Part shown: piece after piece, positions 14,452 to 24,075 of the stretch
How the letters are laid out: every line of letters begins with the position of its first letter
Numbering within the stretch: the stretch's first letter is position 1
Source of the DNA: Tellurirhabdus rosea
Lineage (GTDB): Bacteria; Bacteroidota; Bacteroidia; Cytophagales; Spirosomataceae
Assembly: GCF_026278345.1 (NCBI RefSeq)
Contig: NZ_CP111085.1
Coordinates: 2,182,001-2,246,000, forward strand
Direction of reading: 5' to 3'
DNA: 64,000 nucleotides
Notes under the pieces: generated by a model
The model's input: the letters and a program-made list of their open reading frames with translations, nothing else
What the model was told of the DNA's origin: nothing
Databases searched by the model: none
Translations under genes and position numbers: made by a program

Positions 14452-17328
14452 TTAGCGGCTCAGGTACAGATTCCGCTCCGAGTAGACTTTCTGGAAGAAA
14501 TCATCTTGCAAATCATCAATGAAGTAGATGCCTTCGCCGGTTGACTTCATCTCCGGACCCAGTTCCTTGTTGACGTTCGGGAATTTGTTGAACGAGAACA
14601 CCGGAATCTTTATAGCGTACCCTTTTTTCACGGGCTTGAATTCGAAATCCTTCACCTTTTTGGCACCCAGCATCACCTTCGTGGCGTAGTTCACGTACGG
14701 TTCCTGGTAGGCTTTGCAGATGAACGGCACCGTCCGGCTCGCGCGCGGGTTGGCTTCGATGACGTACACCTTCTCGTCCTTGATGGCGAACTGGATGTTG
14801 ATCAGACCCACCGTTTTCAGGGCTACGGCGATTTTCTTCGTGTACTCCTCAATCTGCCGGATCACATTCTCGCTCAGGTCAAAAGGCGGCAGCAGGGCGT
14901 ACGAGTCGCCGGAGTGAATACCCGCCGGTTCGATATGCTCCATGATGCCGATGATGTGTACGTCCTCGCCGTCGCAAATCGCGTCCGCCTCGGCTTCGAT
15001 GGCGTTTTCGAGGAAATGGTCGAGCAGGATGTTGTTGTCCGGAATGTCGTTCAGGATTTTCATCACGTGCGCTTCCAGTTCCTGCTCGTTGATGACGATC
15101 TTCATCGACTGCCCGCCCAGGACGTAGCTCGGCCGCACCAGCAGCGGGAAGCCCAGGTCTTTCGACAGGTCGAGGGCCGCTTCTGAATCGCGCACCGTGC
15201 CGAACTTCGGATACGGGATGTCGAGGTCGCGGAGCAGGCTGGAAAAGTGACCCCGGTCTTCGGCCAGGTCAAGGGCTTCCCAGCTTGTGCCGATGATCTT
15301 GATGCCGTAACGCGTCAGCTTTTCGGCCATTTTCAGGGCCGTCTGCCCGCCGAGCTGCACGATCACGCCTTCCGGCTTTTCGTGCTGGATGATGGCGTGG
15401 ACGTGCTCCCAGAACACCGGCTCAAAGTACAGCTTGTCGGCAATGTCGGGGTCGGTCGAAACCGTTTCCGGGTTACAGTTGATCATGATCGTCTCGTACC
15501 CGCACTCTTTCGCCGCCAGCACACCGTGGACGCAGGAGTAGTCGAACTCGATGCCCTGCCCGATGCGGTTGGGGCCGGAGCCCAGCACCACGACTTTCTT
15601 GCGGTTGCTCACCACCGATTCGTTGCCCGGCAGGTCCGAAACCGGCTCGGGGCGGTCGGTCATGATGGGCACCTCGTTGTTGAAGGTCGAATAGTAGTAC
15701 GGCGTTTTGGCCTCAAACTCGGCGGCGCAGGTGTCTACGCACTTGTACACGCGCCGGATGTTGTGCTTCTGGCGGTAATCGTACACCTTGCTTTCCCGGA
15801 CCTGCAGCAGGTGGGCCAGCTGGCGGTCGGCATAGCCTTTCTGCTTGGCCGTGCGCAGCAGTTCGGGCGGCAGGTCGTCGAGGTCATATTTCTGAATCTC
15901 GCGCTCCAGTTCCACCAGTTCTTCGATCTGGTGCAGGAACCACGGGTCGATTTTGGTCAGTTTCTGAATCGTGCGGAACGACATCCCGGCCTTGAAGGCG
16001 TCGTAGATGTGGAACAGCCGGTTCCAGCTCGGGTGGCCGAGGCTTTCGGTAAGCGCCTTCTGGTCGGTCAGTTCCTTGCCGTCGGCGCCGAGGCCGTTGC
16101 GGCGGATTTCGAGCGACTGACAGGCTTTCTGGAGGGCTTCCTGGAAGTTCCGGCCGATGCCCATCGCTTCACCCACGGATTTCATCTGCAGGCCCAGCGA
16201 GCGGTCGGAGCCGGGGAATTTGTCGAAGTTCCAGCGCGGCACCTTCACGATCACGTAGTCGATGGCCGGTTCGAAGAAGGCCGAGGTCGAGCCCGTGATC
16301 GGGTTGATGAGTTCGTCGAGGTTGTAGCCGATGGCCATTTTCGCCGCGATCTTGGCAATGGGGTAGCCCGTTGCTTTCGACGCCAGGGCCGACGAGCGGC
16401 TCACGCGCGGGTTGATTTCGATGGCGATGATATCGTCCGTTTCGGGGTTGACCGAGAACTGCACGTTACAACCGCCCGCAAATTTGCCGATGCCGTCCAT
16501 CATCATGATGGCGAGGTCGCGCATTTTCTGGTAGAGCGTATCGGGCAGGGTCATGGCCGGGGCGACCGTGATGGAGTCGCCCGTGTGGATTCCCATCGGG
16601 TCGAAGTTTTCGATGGAGCAGATAATGATGAAATTACCCGCGCCGTCGCGCAGCAGTTCCAGTTCGTATTCTTTCCAGCCCATCACGCTCTGTTCCACCA
16701 GTACTTCGTGGACCGGCGAGGCGTGCAGGCCGTTCGTCAGAGCTTTGTCAAAATCTTCGGGGCGTTCCACGAAGCCGCCGCCGGTTCCGCCGAGCGTAAA
16801 CGACGGGCGAATCACCAGCGGAAAGCCGATTTCCTGCGCGATTTCCTTGCCTTCGAGGAAAGACCGCGCCGTGCGGCCTTTGCAGACGCCCACGCCCAGT
16901 TCCAGCATTTTGAGCCGGAATTTCTCGCGGTCTTCCGTGGTCTCGATGGCCTTGATGTCCACCCCGATGATGCGGACGCCAAACTTCGTCCAGACGCCGG
17001 CCTTGTCGCAGTCGATGGCGAGGTTCAGGGCGGTCTGGCCGCCCATGGTCGGCAGCACGGCGTCGATGGGGCGACCCATATCCTGGTGTTTTTGCAGGAT
17101 TTCGACGATGGATTTCTTTTCCAGCGGCTTCAGGTAGACGTGATCGGCGTTGATCGGGTCGGTCATGATGGTGGCCGGATTGGAGTTGATCAGCGACACT
17201 TCGATGCCTTCTTCGCGCAGCGAACGAGCCGCCTGCGAGCCGGAATAGTCGAATTCACACGCCTGACCGATGACGATAGGGCCGGAGCCGATAATGAGAA
17301 CCGAGCGGAGGGAAGAATCTTTGGGCAT
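14452..17328 (-). CDS. carB: Carbamoyl-phosphate synthase large subunit (CarB), short form
   Basis: CarB makes carbamoyl phosphate from bicarbonate, ammonia and two ATP for arginine and pyrimidine synthesis. The 958-aa protein starts MPKDSSLRSVLIIGSGPIVIGQACEFDYSG. It contains two homologous ATP-grasp halves, the second beginning at KKVVVLGSGPNRIGQGIEFDYS (about residue 570), each with the metal-binding EINPRVSRSSAL / EANPRASRTVPF motif. It ends soon after LGPEMKSTGEG, so the roughly 120-residue allosteric MGS-like domain of the 1070-residue enterobacterial enzyme is absent. UMP/ornithine control through that domain should therefore be missing. No carA lies nearby; the glutaminase subunit must be elsewhere. 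Confidence 0.96.
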   Translation of the reverse strand: MPKDSSLRSVLIIGSGPIVIGQACEFDYSGSQAARSLREEGIEVSLINSNPATIMTDPINADHVYLKPLEKKSIVEILQKHQDMGRPIDAVLPTMGGQTALNLAIDCDKAGVWTKFGVRIIGVDIKAIETTEDREKFRLKMLELGVGVCKGRTARSFLEGKEIAQEIGFPLVIRPSFTLGGTGGGFVERPEDFDKALTNGLHASPVHEVLVEQSVMGWKEYELELLRDGAGNFIIICSIENFDPMGIHTGDSITVAPAMTLPDTLYQKMRDLAIMMMDGIGKFAGGCNVQFSVNPETDDIIAIEINPRVSRSSALASKATGYPIAKIAAKMAIGYNLDELINPITGSTSAFFEPAIDYVIVKVPRWNFDKFPGSDRSLGLQMKSVGEAMGIGRNFQEALQKACQSLEIRRNGLGADGKELTDQKALTESLGHPSWNRLFHIYDAFKAGMSFRTIQKLTKIDPWFLHQIEELVELEREIQKYDLDDLPPELLRTAKQKGYADRQLAHLLQVRESKVYDYRQKHNIRRVYKCVDTCAAEFEAKTPYYYSTFNNEVPIMTDRPEPVSDLPGNESVVSNRKKVVVLGSGPNRIGQGIEFDYSCVHGVLAAKECGYETIMINCNPETVSTDPDIADKLYFEPVFWEHVHAIIQHEKPEGVIVQLGGQTALKMAEKLTRYGIKIIGTSWEALDLAEDRGHFSSLLRDLDIPYPKFGTVRDSEAALDLSKDLGFPLLVRPSYVLGGQSMKIVINEQELEAHVMKILNDIPDNNILLDHFLENAIEAEADAICDGEDVHIIGIMEHIEPAGIHSGDSYALLPPFDLSENVIRQIEEYTKKIAVALKTVGLINIQFAIKDEKVYVIEANPRASRTVPFICKAYQEPYVNYATKVMLGAKKVKDFEFKPVKKGYAIKIPVFSFNKFPNVNKELGPEMKSTGEGIYFIDDLQDDFFQKVYSERNLYLSR

Positions 17329-17486
17329 TTTTCAGCGGAAAAAGAAAGTCTTATGAATATCGGTTTGGATACTCCACTGACCCCACTGAAACGAACCGGC
17401 CCGCAAAACACAGAATGCCAATCAAGTCATGAACAGGCACAACCGGAGCGCCGGCCAGGCTGTTCCGGTATGGTCAAAAAATTGCA

Positions 17487-17494
17487 CAAAATTA
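17487..17494 (-). promoter_or_regulatory. Candidate carB promoter (-7 element)
   Basis: On the minus strand TAATTTTG is an exact -7 match about 160 bases upstream of carB. If it is used, the carB mRNA has a long leader. No closer match was found. Confidence 0.35.
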
Positions 17495-17616
17495 GTCGAA
17501 TGAGGGGGAATGCGAAACAGATGACTAAAAAAAGTTCGAAAACCTTCCGATAAACCCTTCTTGAACCGTTCGCCGCCATTGAGTATCTTCCCGGGCTCAC
17601 TTGACTACCCTGCCCT

Positions 17617-18909
17617 ATGCTTCAAGCTCCTGCGGCTCCGGCCGTTTCGGTTTTCACCCCTGCGCCCTGGCCGCTCTGGCGTCGGCTGCTGTTCCGCTTT
17701 ACCGCCATTTATTTACTGCTGTACCTGTCGCCGCTGACCTGGCTGGGAATGTTTCCCGGTATCAGCATCCTGAGCGACGGGTATAACCAGGCCGAAAACT
17801 GGCTGGTCACGGCCGCCAATCAGCACCTTTTCCACATCAAAGACCAGCTGGTGCCCTTCAACGGCAGCGGTGATACGTCCTACGGGTACGCCCAGTTGTC
17901 CTTTTTTGCCCTGGCCGCCCTGCTGGGTATGGTCTTCTGGTCGCTGGTGGACAAACGCCGCCAGTACGACCGGCTGGCTTACTGGACGCTGGTGGTCCTG
18001 CGCTACTACGTGGCATCGGTGGCCCTTTCCTACGGCATTGTTAAGCTGTTTGGACTGCAAATGTCTTTTCCCAGCCTGAGCCAGCTGGCTACGCCCCTCG
18101 GCGATCTGCTGCCGATGCGGTTTTCGTGGCTCTTTATCGGGTACTCCAAGCCCTATCAATTCTTCTCGGGCGCGGTGGAGGTGCTGGCGGGGGGTCTGCT
18201 GCTGTGGCGACGCACGGCGACTCTGGGTGCGTTTGTGTCGGCCAGTGTTTTCCTGAACGTCATGGTGCTCAATTTTTGCTACGACATTCCGGTGAAGCTG
18301 TTCTCCACGCACCTGTTTGTGTTCAGCAACCTGCTGCTGGTCAGCGACGCCCGCCGCCTGCTCGACTTTTTTGTGTTCAACCGCCCGACGCAGCCCAGCC
18401 GGTCGCTGCGTTTTTCGAACAGGCCGGCCCGCATCGCGCAGACGGTACTCAAGGTGGCTTTTGTGTTCTTCTTCGGAATTATGCCGCTGTATCAGACGTA
18501 TCAGTCATTTTCATCGCCGCCCTCGCCGCCGGGACCGCTGAAGGCCGGTTTCTACGAAGTGACCGAGTTCCGGTCCAGCCTGCCGGATTCGCTGCGGTGG
18601 CAAAATGTGGTGTTCGAAACCACCACTTCGGGCAGCATTCAGACGCCGGACACGCTGTTCCGGCAGCGGTATCGGCGCGGCTATTTTGTTTACCGGCTGG
18701 ACTCCACCCAGCAGACGCTGGCGTTCAAGAAGCTTTCGGGCGACAGCCTGCCCGTCCTGACGTTTCGGCTCGCCCGCCCGGACACCAGCCGCCTCGTTCT
18801 GCGCGGCCTTTACCGCGGCGATTCCCTGACCGTGACGCTTCGCCGCACCAACCACCAATTCCAGCTCGCCGAACGGCAGTTTCACTGGCTCTCAGAAGCC
18901 AACCGCTAA
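17617..18909 (+). CDS. DoxX-like integral membrane protein
   Basis: This 430-aa protein has about seven hydrophobic segments in its first 300 residues, then a soluble C-terminal part of about 120 residues with beta-rich composition (residues 310-430). The membrane half (LRYYVASVALSYGIVKLFGLQM, then GAVEVLAGGLLLWRRTATLGAFV) resembles DoxX-like proteins of Bacteroidota, which are of uncertain role. Helix pairs with Glu and Gly-rich motifs fit that family. No operon partner is evident; the next gene starts 195 bases away. Confidence 0.55.
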   Translation: MLQAPAAPAVSVFTPAPWPLWRRLLFRFTAIYLLLYLSPLTWLGMFPGISILSDGYNQAENWLVTAANQHLFHIKDQLVPFNGSGDTSYGYAQLSFFALAALLGMVFWSLVDKRRQYDRLAYWTLVVLRYYVASVALSYGIVKLFGLQMSFPSLSQLATPLGDLLPMRFSWLFIGYSKPYQFFSGAVEVLAGGLLLWRRTATLGAFVSASVFLNVMVLNFCYDIPVKLFSTHLFVFSNLLLVSDARRLLDFFVFNRPTQPSRSLRFSNRPARIAQTVLKVAFVFFFGIMPLYQTYQSFSSPPSPPGPLKAGFYEVTEFRSSLPDSLRWQNVVFETTTSGSIQTPDTLFRQRYRRGYFVYRLDSTQQTLAFKKLSGDSLPVLTFRLARPDTSRLVLRGLYRGDSLTVTLRRTNHQFQLAERQFHWLSEANR

Positions 18910-19104
18910 GCGACAACCCCGGCGGGGTCTGCGCGGCGCGTAGGTCCCGCCGATTATTTTTTACCATGCTTGCGGAAGGCCGCGATGAACTGGTAGATGC
19001 CGTTTGATGATACTTTACGCTATTTTAATGGCGATTAAGTTTGGGCTCATGCTTACCAACTTCCCCCGACTTTTTGTATTTTTCGCCCTGCAACGACCCT
19101 GTTT

Positions 19105-20538
19105 ATGCCACGCCTGAGACTGATCTTCCTGCTTGCCGTTCTGCTGGTCGGCTGCTACGAATACGAGGAGCGCGTCTGGGGACCTATCACGTACTCCACG
19201 CCGACCAACACCCCGCCGGGAACGGTGGGCGAACCGTCGGTGCCGCCCGCACCGCAGCCCAAAGCCGACCCGACCTTCCTCAGCAACGGCATCGTCCGGG
19301 TGGGCATCGACCTGGCCCGGGGCGGGGCCATCACGTTTCTGGCTCCGGCCACTGCGTCACTGCTCAGCCTGAGCACCAACATGGTCAACAACTACGACCT
19401 CGGGCGGCAGATTCAGGCTTCGTTCTACTCGGGACCAAGCCCGTACGTGCCGCCGGGGGCGCAGATTCACCCGGCCTGGTCGTACATGAGCTGGAACCCT
19501 ATCCAGTCGGGCGATGTCTTTGGCAACGGGGCGCGCGTGCTGGATTTCCGCAACGACAGCACCCAGCTTTACATCAAAACCGAACCGACGCAGTGGGCAC
19601 TCAACAACGTCCGCGGGCAGGCCACCTTTGAAACCTGGATCAGCCTGAAAGACAATGCCGTCCACGTCCGCTGCCGCCTGACCAACAATCGCCCCGACAA
19701 AACGCAGTACGCCGCCCTCCCGCAGGAACTGCCCGCCGTGTACCTCAACGCCCCGTACTACCGCATTTTTTCGTATAACGGCCTGAAACCTTTCACCAAC
19801 GATGCCCTCACCCGCATCCAGAGCCGCGGCAAAACGCAGTATGTGCAGACCACCGAAAACTGGGTGGCGATGGTGAACGAACAAAACTGGGGACTGGGCG
19901 TTTGGCAACCGGATCAGTACGACTTTGTGGCGGGCACCTACGGCCCCGAAGGCACGGGCTTCGAGTACGATTTCGGGACGGCCAATGCGGGGCCCACCTA
20001 CTACGAAATTCTGGACCACAACATCGTCTATGAATACACCTACGCCCTCGTGCTGGGCAACCTGGAAGACATCCGTAAATGGGTTTACCAGCAGCCGCGC
20101 CCGTCGGCCGGACCGAACTACCGCTTCGTCAAGGACCGGCAGCACTGGCATTTCTACGATTTCGGGCGGGATACAGGCTGGCCCATCGAAGGCGAAATCA
20201 ACCTGCCCCTCGACCGGTCCGACATTCTGATGACCGGCCCCGGGGTGCTCTGGGACGCCGCTTCCATTCCCAAAATCTACATCCGGGCGGCCTTCAAAAC
20301 CGACGCCCGGCAGGCCCGTTTTCGCTGGCGCAAGCCCGGCGACCCCGAGTACCTGGCCGACCGCGTCCTGGATTTTCCGATCATCGGCGACGGGGAATAC
20401 CGGACCTACGAACTCGACATGAGCCGGGCCCGCAACTGGAACGGCCAGATTACCGTCATTGGCCTCGAACCGGCGCTGGGAGAGCGGGGCGGACCGGGAA
20501 AGTTTCTTAAATTGCAAGCCATCACCACGACGCCGTAA
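19105..20538 (+). CDS. Exported lipoprotein, carbohydrate-binding-like, unknown function
   Basis: A 477-aa lipoprotein: signal peptide with lipobox LLVGC (Cys about 17), then a Pro/Thr-rich linker to about residue 50. The following domain (LSNGIVRVGIDLARGGAITFL ... NNYDLGRQIQASFYSG) looks like a galactose-mutarotase-type beta-sandwich as found in carbohydrate-active proteins. The C-terminal 120 residues have a carbohydrate-binding-module flavour (FRWRKPGDPEYLADRVLDF). It lies seven bases upstream of the beta-lactamase gene, so the two may be co-transcribed. Substrate and catalytic activity are unknown. Confidence 0.55.
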   Translation: MPRLRLIFLLAVLLVGCYEYEERVWGPITYSTPTNTPPGTVGEPSVPPAPQPKADPTFLSNGIVRVGIDLARGGAITFLAPATASLLSLSTNMVNNYDLGRQIQASFYSGPSPYVPPGAQIHPAWSYMSWNPIQSGDVFGNGARVLDFRNDSTQLYIKTEPTQWALNNVRGQATFETWISLKDNAVHVRCRLTNNRPDKTQYAALPQELPAVYLNAPYYRIFSYNGLKPFTNDALTRIQSRGKTQYVQTTENWVAMVNEQNWGLGVWQPDQYDFVAGTYGPEGTGFEYDFGTANAGPTYYEILDHNIVYEYTYALVLGNLEDIRKWVYQQPRPSAGPNYRFVKDRQHWHFYDFGRDTGWPIEGEINLPLDRSDILMTGPGVLWDAASIPKIYIRAAFKTDARQARFRWRKPGDPEYLADRVLDFPIIGDGEYRTYELDMSRARNWNGQITVIGLEPALGERGGPGKFLKLQAITTTP

Positions 20539-20544
20539 GCCGGA

Positions 20545-21366
20545 ATGAAACCGCTAGTCCTCTTCGTTGCCACCGTTCTTCTGCTCAGTTTTCGCCCCGC
20601 CGCCCGCATCACCGAACGGCCGGATTTTGAGCGCTTTTTCAAGGAGCAAAAGCTCACCGGCTCTTTTCTGCTCTACGACCCGCAGCGCGACCACTACACG
20701 GCTTACCAGTTTGAACGGTGCCGCAAGGGATTTCTGCCCGCCTCGACTTTCAAGATCATGAACACGCTCGTCGGGCTGGAAACGGGCGTTCTGAAAGACG
20801 AGAACAGCCCGATGAAATGGGACGGTGTCAAACGCGATATCGAAGCCTGGAACCAGGACCACACGCTCAAAACGGCTTTTGCGGCCTCCTGCGTGCCGTG
20901 TTATCAGGAACTGGCGCGCAAAATCGGCCTGGAGCGGATGCAGAAATGGGTCAGCAAAGCCGATTATGGCAATCTGGACATTTCGGCCGGAAACCTCGAC
21001 CGATTCTGGCTGGAAGGCGCTTCCCGCATTACGCAGGAACAGCAGGTCGATTTTCTGCGCCGGATTCACGAAGGGAAAGTCCCGTTTTCCAAGCGCAGCC
21101 TCGGCATTCTGAAGAAAGTGATGCTGCTCGACGAAAAACCAGGCTACCGGCTGTACGGCAAGACCGGCTGGGTCACCTCTCTGCCCGACGTGGGTGTCAA
21201 CTCGGTAGAAGGCAACACGGGCTGGTTTGTCGGGTACGTCGAAAAAGGCGATAAAGTTTATTATTTCGCGACGAACGTGGAAAGCCCCTCGCCCGCTCCG
21301 CCGACTTTCGTGCCGGGCCGCCGGGCGATTACGGAGGCGATTTTGAAGGAAATGGGGATTTTGTGA
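20545..21366 (+). CDS. Class D (OXA-type) beta-lactamase
   Basis: This serine beta-lactamase hydrolyses penicillin-type antibiotics in the periplasm. The 273-aa product has a short signal peptide. All class D motifs are present at usual spacing: Ser67-x-x-Lys70 (STFK), Ser115-x-Val117 (SCV), Tyr141-Gly-Asn (YGN), Trp155-x-x-Gly158 (WLEG) and Lys206-Thr-Gly (KTG). Lys70 is the residue that is carboxylated in this class. It appears chromosomal and intrinsic, with GC and codon use like its neighbours and no mobile element adjacent. The substrate range cannot be read from sequence. The stop is immediately followed by a long hairpin. Confidence 0.93.
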   Translation: MKPLVLFVATVLLLSFRPAARITERPDFERFFKEQKLTGSFLLYDPQRDHYTAYQFERCRKGFLPASTFKIMNTLVGLETGVLKDENSPMKWDGVKRDIEAWNQDHTLKTAFAASCVPCYQELARKIGLERMQKWVSKADYGNLDISAGNLDRFWLEGASRITQEQQVDFLRRIHEGKVPFSKRSLGILKKVMLLDEKPGYRLYGKTGWVTSLPDVGVNSVEGNTGWFVGYVEKGDKVYYFATNVESPSPAPPTFVPGRRAITEAILKEMGIL

Positions 21367-21371
21367 AATGG

Positions 21372-21464
21372 TTTCTCGCAGATTGCCGCAGATTTTAAGC
21401 GCAGATTTCCGCAGAAAGTCTTAGCGAGAATCTGCGCTTAAAATCTGCGGCAATCTGCGAGAAA
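21372..21464. repeat. Perfect 36-bp inverted repeat built of GCAGATT words
   Basis: Arms 21372-21407 and 21429-21464 are perfectly complementary with a 21-nt loop. Each contains CGCAGATT three times. It starts six bases after the beta-lactamase stop. Arms of the same vocabulary occur at 22801-22893 and 61887-61976. Confidence 0.9.
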
Positions 21465-21523
21465 TAAATCCACAAAAGTAAATCCCTCCACCCCCCGCCT
21501 TCTCGACCTATACCTTTTACCCC

Positions 21524-22741
21524 ATGAAGCGCAGAAATTTTCTGGCCGGACTGGCCCTTACCCCCGCTATTTCCCCGTCGCTTGCTTTCACCCAAACGCC
21601 GCCCGCCGACGACCGGGCCTACTGGCTCCAGACGCTGCTGAAAGTGGCCGGACCCGTGCTCACCGCCGCCGCCGCCGGGCAACTGAAGGACAAAATGCCC
21701 GTGGAATCGGCCCCGAAACAACTGGAAGGGCGCAAAAAGGTGACCTATCTCGAAGCCCTCGGCCGAACCCTCACGGGCCTGTCGCCCTGGCTCGACGCGG
21801 AGGTTCCGGCGGCCGAACGGTCCCAGCAGCAGCGTTTCGGCGAACTGGCCCGGCAGGCCATCGCCCGCTCCGTTGACCCGCAGGCCCCGACGTTTCTGAA
21901 CTTCACGTCCGGCGGGCAGCCGCTGGTGGACGCCGCCTTTCTGGCCCACGCCCTCCTCCGCGCACCCAAAGCGTTGTGGGAAAAACTGGACGCCAGAACG
22001 CAGCAGAATCTGGTGGCGGCGCTGACTTCCACCCGCGCCATCAAACCGGGTTTCAACAACTGGCTGCTTTTCAGCGGCATGGTGGAAGCGGCCCTGCTCA
22101 GGTTCACCGGTAAGGCCGACGAAATGCGCCTCGACTACGCGCTCCGCCAGCACGAACAATGGTACAAGGGCGACGGGGCTTACGGCGACGGCCCGAATTT
22201 CCACTGGGATTATTACAACAGCTTTGTTATCCAGCCGATGATGCTTGACATTGTCCGGACGATGCAGGAAGCGGGCAAAGGCCAGAAAGGGCTGTATGAA
22301 ACGGTACTGGCCCGGGCGCAGCGGTACGCCGTCATTCAGGAACGGATGATTGCGCCGGATGGCTCGTTTGCGGCCTACGGACGGTCGCTGGCTTACCGCT
22401 GCGGGGCGTTTCAGCACCTGGCGCAGATGGCTTTGCAGAAACAGCTGCCCGCCGAACTGACGCCCGCGCAGGTCCGCTCGGCCCTCACGGCCGTGATCCG
22501 CCGGACGATGGAAGCACCGGGCACGTACGACGGCGGCGGATGGCTCCAGATCGGGCTGTGCGGCCACCAGCCTTCCATCGGCGAAACCTACATTTCCACC
22601 GGAAGCCTGTACCTCTGCACGGCCGCGTTTGTGCCGCTGGGCCTCCCGGCCGACGACCCGTTCTGGAGCAACCCCGCCCAGGATTGGACCGCCCGTAAAA
22701 TCTGGTCCGGACAGGACATTAAAGCCGATCACGCGTACTGA
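21524..22741 (+). CDS. DUF2264 family exported protein
   Basis: The 405-aa protein starts MKRRNFLAGLAL, a possible twin-arginine signal. The remainder is mainly helical and fits DUF2264 proteins (motifs FNNWLLFSGMVEAALL, YGDGPNFHWDYYNSFVIQPM and AYGRSLAYRCGAFQ). These resemble (alpha/alpha) barrel glycan-active enzymes, and a role in polysaccharide degradation is suspected for the family but not proven. The conserved Trp, Asp and Tyr residues in the YGDGPNFHWDYYNS segment could form a substrate pocket. It is a single gene flanked by GCAGATT-word repeats on both sides. Confidence 0.75.
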   Translation: MKRRNFLAGLALTPAISPSLAFTQTPPADDRAYWLQTLLKVAGPVLTAAAAGQLKDKMPVESAPKQLEGRKKVTYLEALGRTLTGLSPWLDAEVPAAERSQQQRFGELARQAIARSVDPQAPTFLNFTSGGQPLVDAAFLAHALLRAPKALWEKLDARTQQNLVAALTSTRAIKPGFNNWLLFSGMVEAALLRFTGKADEMRLDYALRQHEQWYKGDGAYGDGPNFHWDYYNSFVIQPMMLDIVRTMQEAGKGQKGLYETVLARAQRYAVIQERMIAPDGSFAAYGRSLAYRCGAFQHLAQMALQKQLPAELTPAQVRSALTAVIRRTMEAPGTYDGGGWLQIGLCGHQPSIGETYISTGSLYLCTAAFVPLGLPADDPFWSNPAQDWTARKIWSGQDIKADHAY

Positions 22742-22800
22742 AAGGACCGGACAATCGGTTCGTCAATCAACCGGCCAAAGGCTTTGTTGTTTAGGGTAGC

Positions 22801-22893
22801 TCTCGCGGCGACTGGCGGCTTCACGCCAAGTATCTCTGCGAAAATCTGCGTTTAAAATCTGCGTCGCAGCGGCGAACCGTCGCAGCGGCGAGA
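22801..22893. repeat. Degenerate inverted/direct repeat of the GCAGATT type
   Basis: TCTCGCGGCGAC at 22801 is imperfectly complementary to the end at 22893. Inside are TCTGCG words and two direct copies of GTCGCAGCGGCGA (22863-22875 and 22879-22891). It looks like a decayed member of the group at 21372 and 61887. Confidence 0.6.
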
Positions 22894-22912
22894 AACAAAA
22901 CACCATACTTCT

Positions 22913-23569
22913 ATGAAAACGATTCTCTTCCTGCTCCTGAGCACCTTTTCGGTAGCTTTTGCCCAGCACTCCGTCAGGCTGACCGGCGCTGTGCCGGGCC
23001 TTGATGGCGTTATGGTCTATCTGAAAAAGACCGACAACAAAAACAGCAAAGTTGTGACGGTGGATGCCGTGAAGGCGCAGAATGGCACCTTCACGTTTTC
23101 CCGGACGATTCCGGAAGTCGATTTTTACAATGTGAGCGTCGAAGGACTGCCCGGGCAGGTGCAATTCATCTGGGACGGCAACCTGACGCTGGAAGGCACG
23201 AAAGAGGCTTTCCGCGAGGCAACCGTCAAAGGCTCTCCGCTGACCGACTCCTGGCTGGAGTTTCAGGAAAAAGTGGACAAACCCATGCGCGACGAGCTGA
23301 TGACGCTCTACAACGAACGGAAAAACGCGCCCAACGATAAGGACCTGCTGCAGCGCATTGAAGAGGACGAAAAGCGCCTGAAAGCCGAACAGTCCAGACA
23401 GGTGCAGGAGCGCATTCAGGCAGCTCCGAATTCGCTGCTGAGCCTGTATCTGCTCAACTGGTACTGGCCGCAGCTACCCAAAAACGAGGTGCAGAATTTG
23501 TACAAAAACCTGAATGCCGACCTGAGGAAACACACGGTGGCGCAGCGGCTGGAGAAGCTGATTCAATAA
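22913..23569 (+). CDS. Secreted DUF4369-like protein
   Basis: A 218-aa exported protein (signal peptide to about residue 17, FAQH). Residues 20-110 form a DUF4369-like beta domain (VRLTGAVPGLDGVMVYLKK ... VQFIWDGNLTLEG). In Bacteroidota this domain usually precedes a TlpA-type thioredoxin domain. Here a charged helical tail (110-218) takes its place and no CxxC is present, so the redox module is missing. A structural or regulatory periplasmic role is possible. Confidence 0.65.
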   Translation: MKTILFLLLSTFSVAFAQHSVRLTGAVPGLDGVMVYLKKTDNKNSKVVTVDAVKAQNGTFTFSRTIPEVDFYNVSVEGLPGQVQFIWDGNLTLEGTKEAFREATVKGSPLTDSWLEFQEKVDKPMRDELMTLYNERKNAPNDKDLLQRIEEDEKRLKAEQSRQVQERIQAAPNSLLSLYLLNWYWPQLPKNEVQNLYKNLNADLRKHTVAQRLEKLIQ

Positions 23570-23619
23570 AGTACGGCCGTCGGCGTTTCAGGGATACATC
23601 ACGCCAAACCCTTCCAACC

Positions 23620-24048
23620 ATGCGCCTATCCCTGATTTTCCGTCTTTGCCTAATTGGCTGTCTTTTAGCCCCGTCCGCGCTGTTGGCTCAGGCTTCTCCC
23701 GAGCCGAAATTCACGCTTACGCTCCTGTTCGATGGCAAACCCGTTGATGAGTCGAAAGGAGTTCCGCTCAACAGCCGAACCCTGACGGCGACCAGCGCCC
23801 CCGATTCGCAGACGGGTAAGCCCGAAGCGGAGGTTGTGATTGAGAAAGGATTCATCAATCTCGCCCGCGAGAATCCAAGGGTAGCGGTGATTGCCTGGAA
23901 CGGTAAGGGGTCGCTGGAAACACTGGCGTCTCAGGCGCAGCCGGGGGACCGGTACGTTGTGGAAATAGAGAAAGCTTATTTTCGCAACAAAAACGGCCAG
24001 GTGAAAGCCTTTCCGAATCACATCGTTTACTCGATTCCGCTTTATTAA
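23620..24048 (+). CDS. Small secreted protein, GldM C-terminal-like
   Basis: A 142-aa protein with a signal peptide (to ALLAQA, about residue 23). The mature domain (about 115 aa) has the pattern seen in C-terminal beta domains of gliding protein GldM (PGDRYVVEIEKAYFRNKNGQVKAF). The resemblance is weak and no function is proposed. It follows the DUF4369-like gene by 50 bases and ends at a terminator, so the two may form one transcript. Confidence 0.5.
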   Translation: MRLSLIFRLCLIGCLLAPSALLAQASPEPKFTLTLLFDGKPVDESKGVPLNSRTLTATSAPDSQTGKPEAEVVIEKGFINLARENPRVAVIAWNGKGSLETLASQAQPGDRYVVEIEKAYFRNKNGQVKAFPNHIVYSIPLY

Positions 24049-24075
24049 GCCTGATTCAGCAGTCAACGAAAACCG

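Noticed and set aside
15247-17553. 768-codon open frame on the plus strand opposite carB
   Set aside because: It is the antisense shadow of the conserved carB gene; high GC content keeps the complementary frame open, and the peptide is low-complexity and Arg/His/Val-rich.
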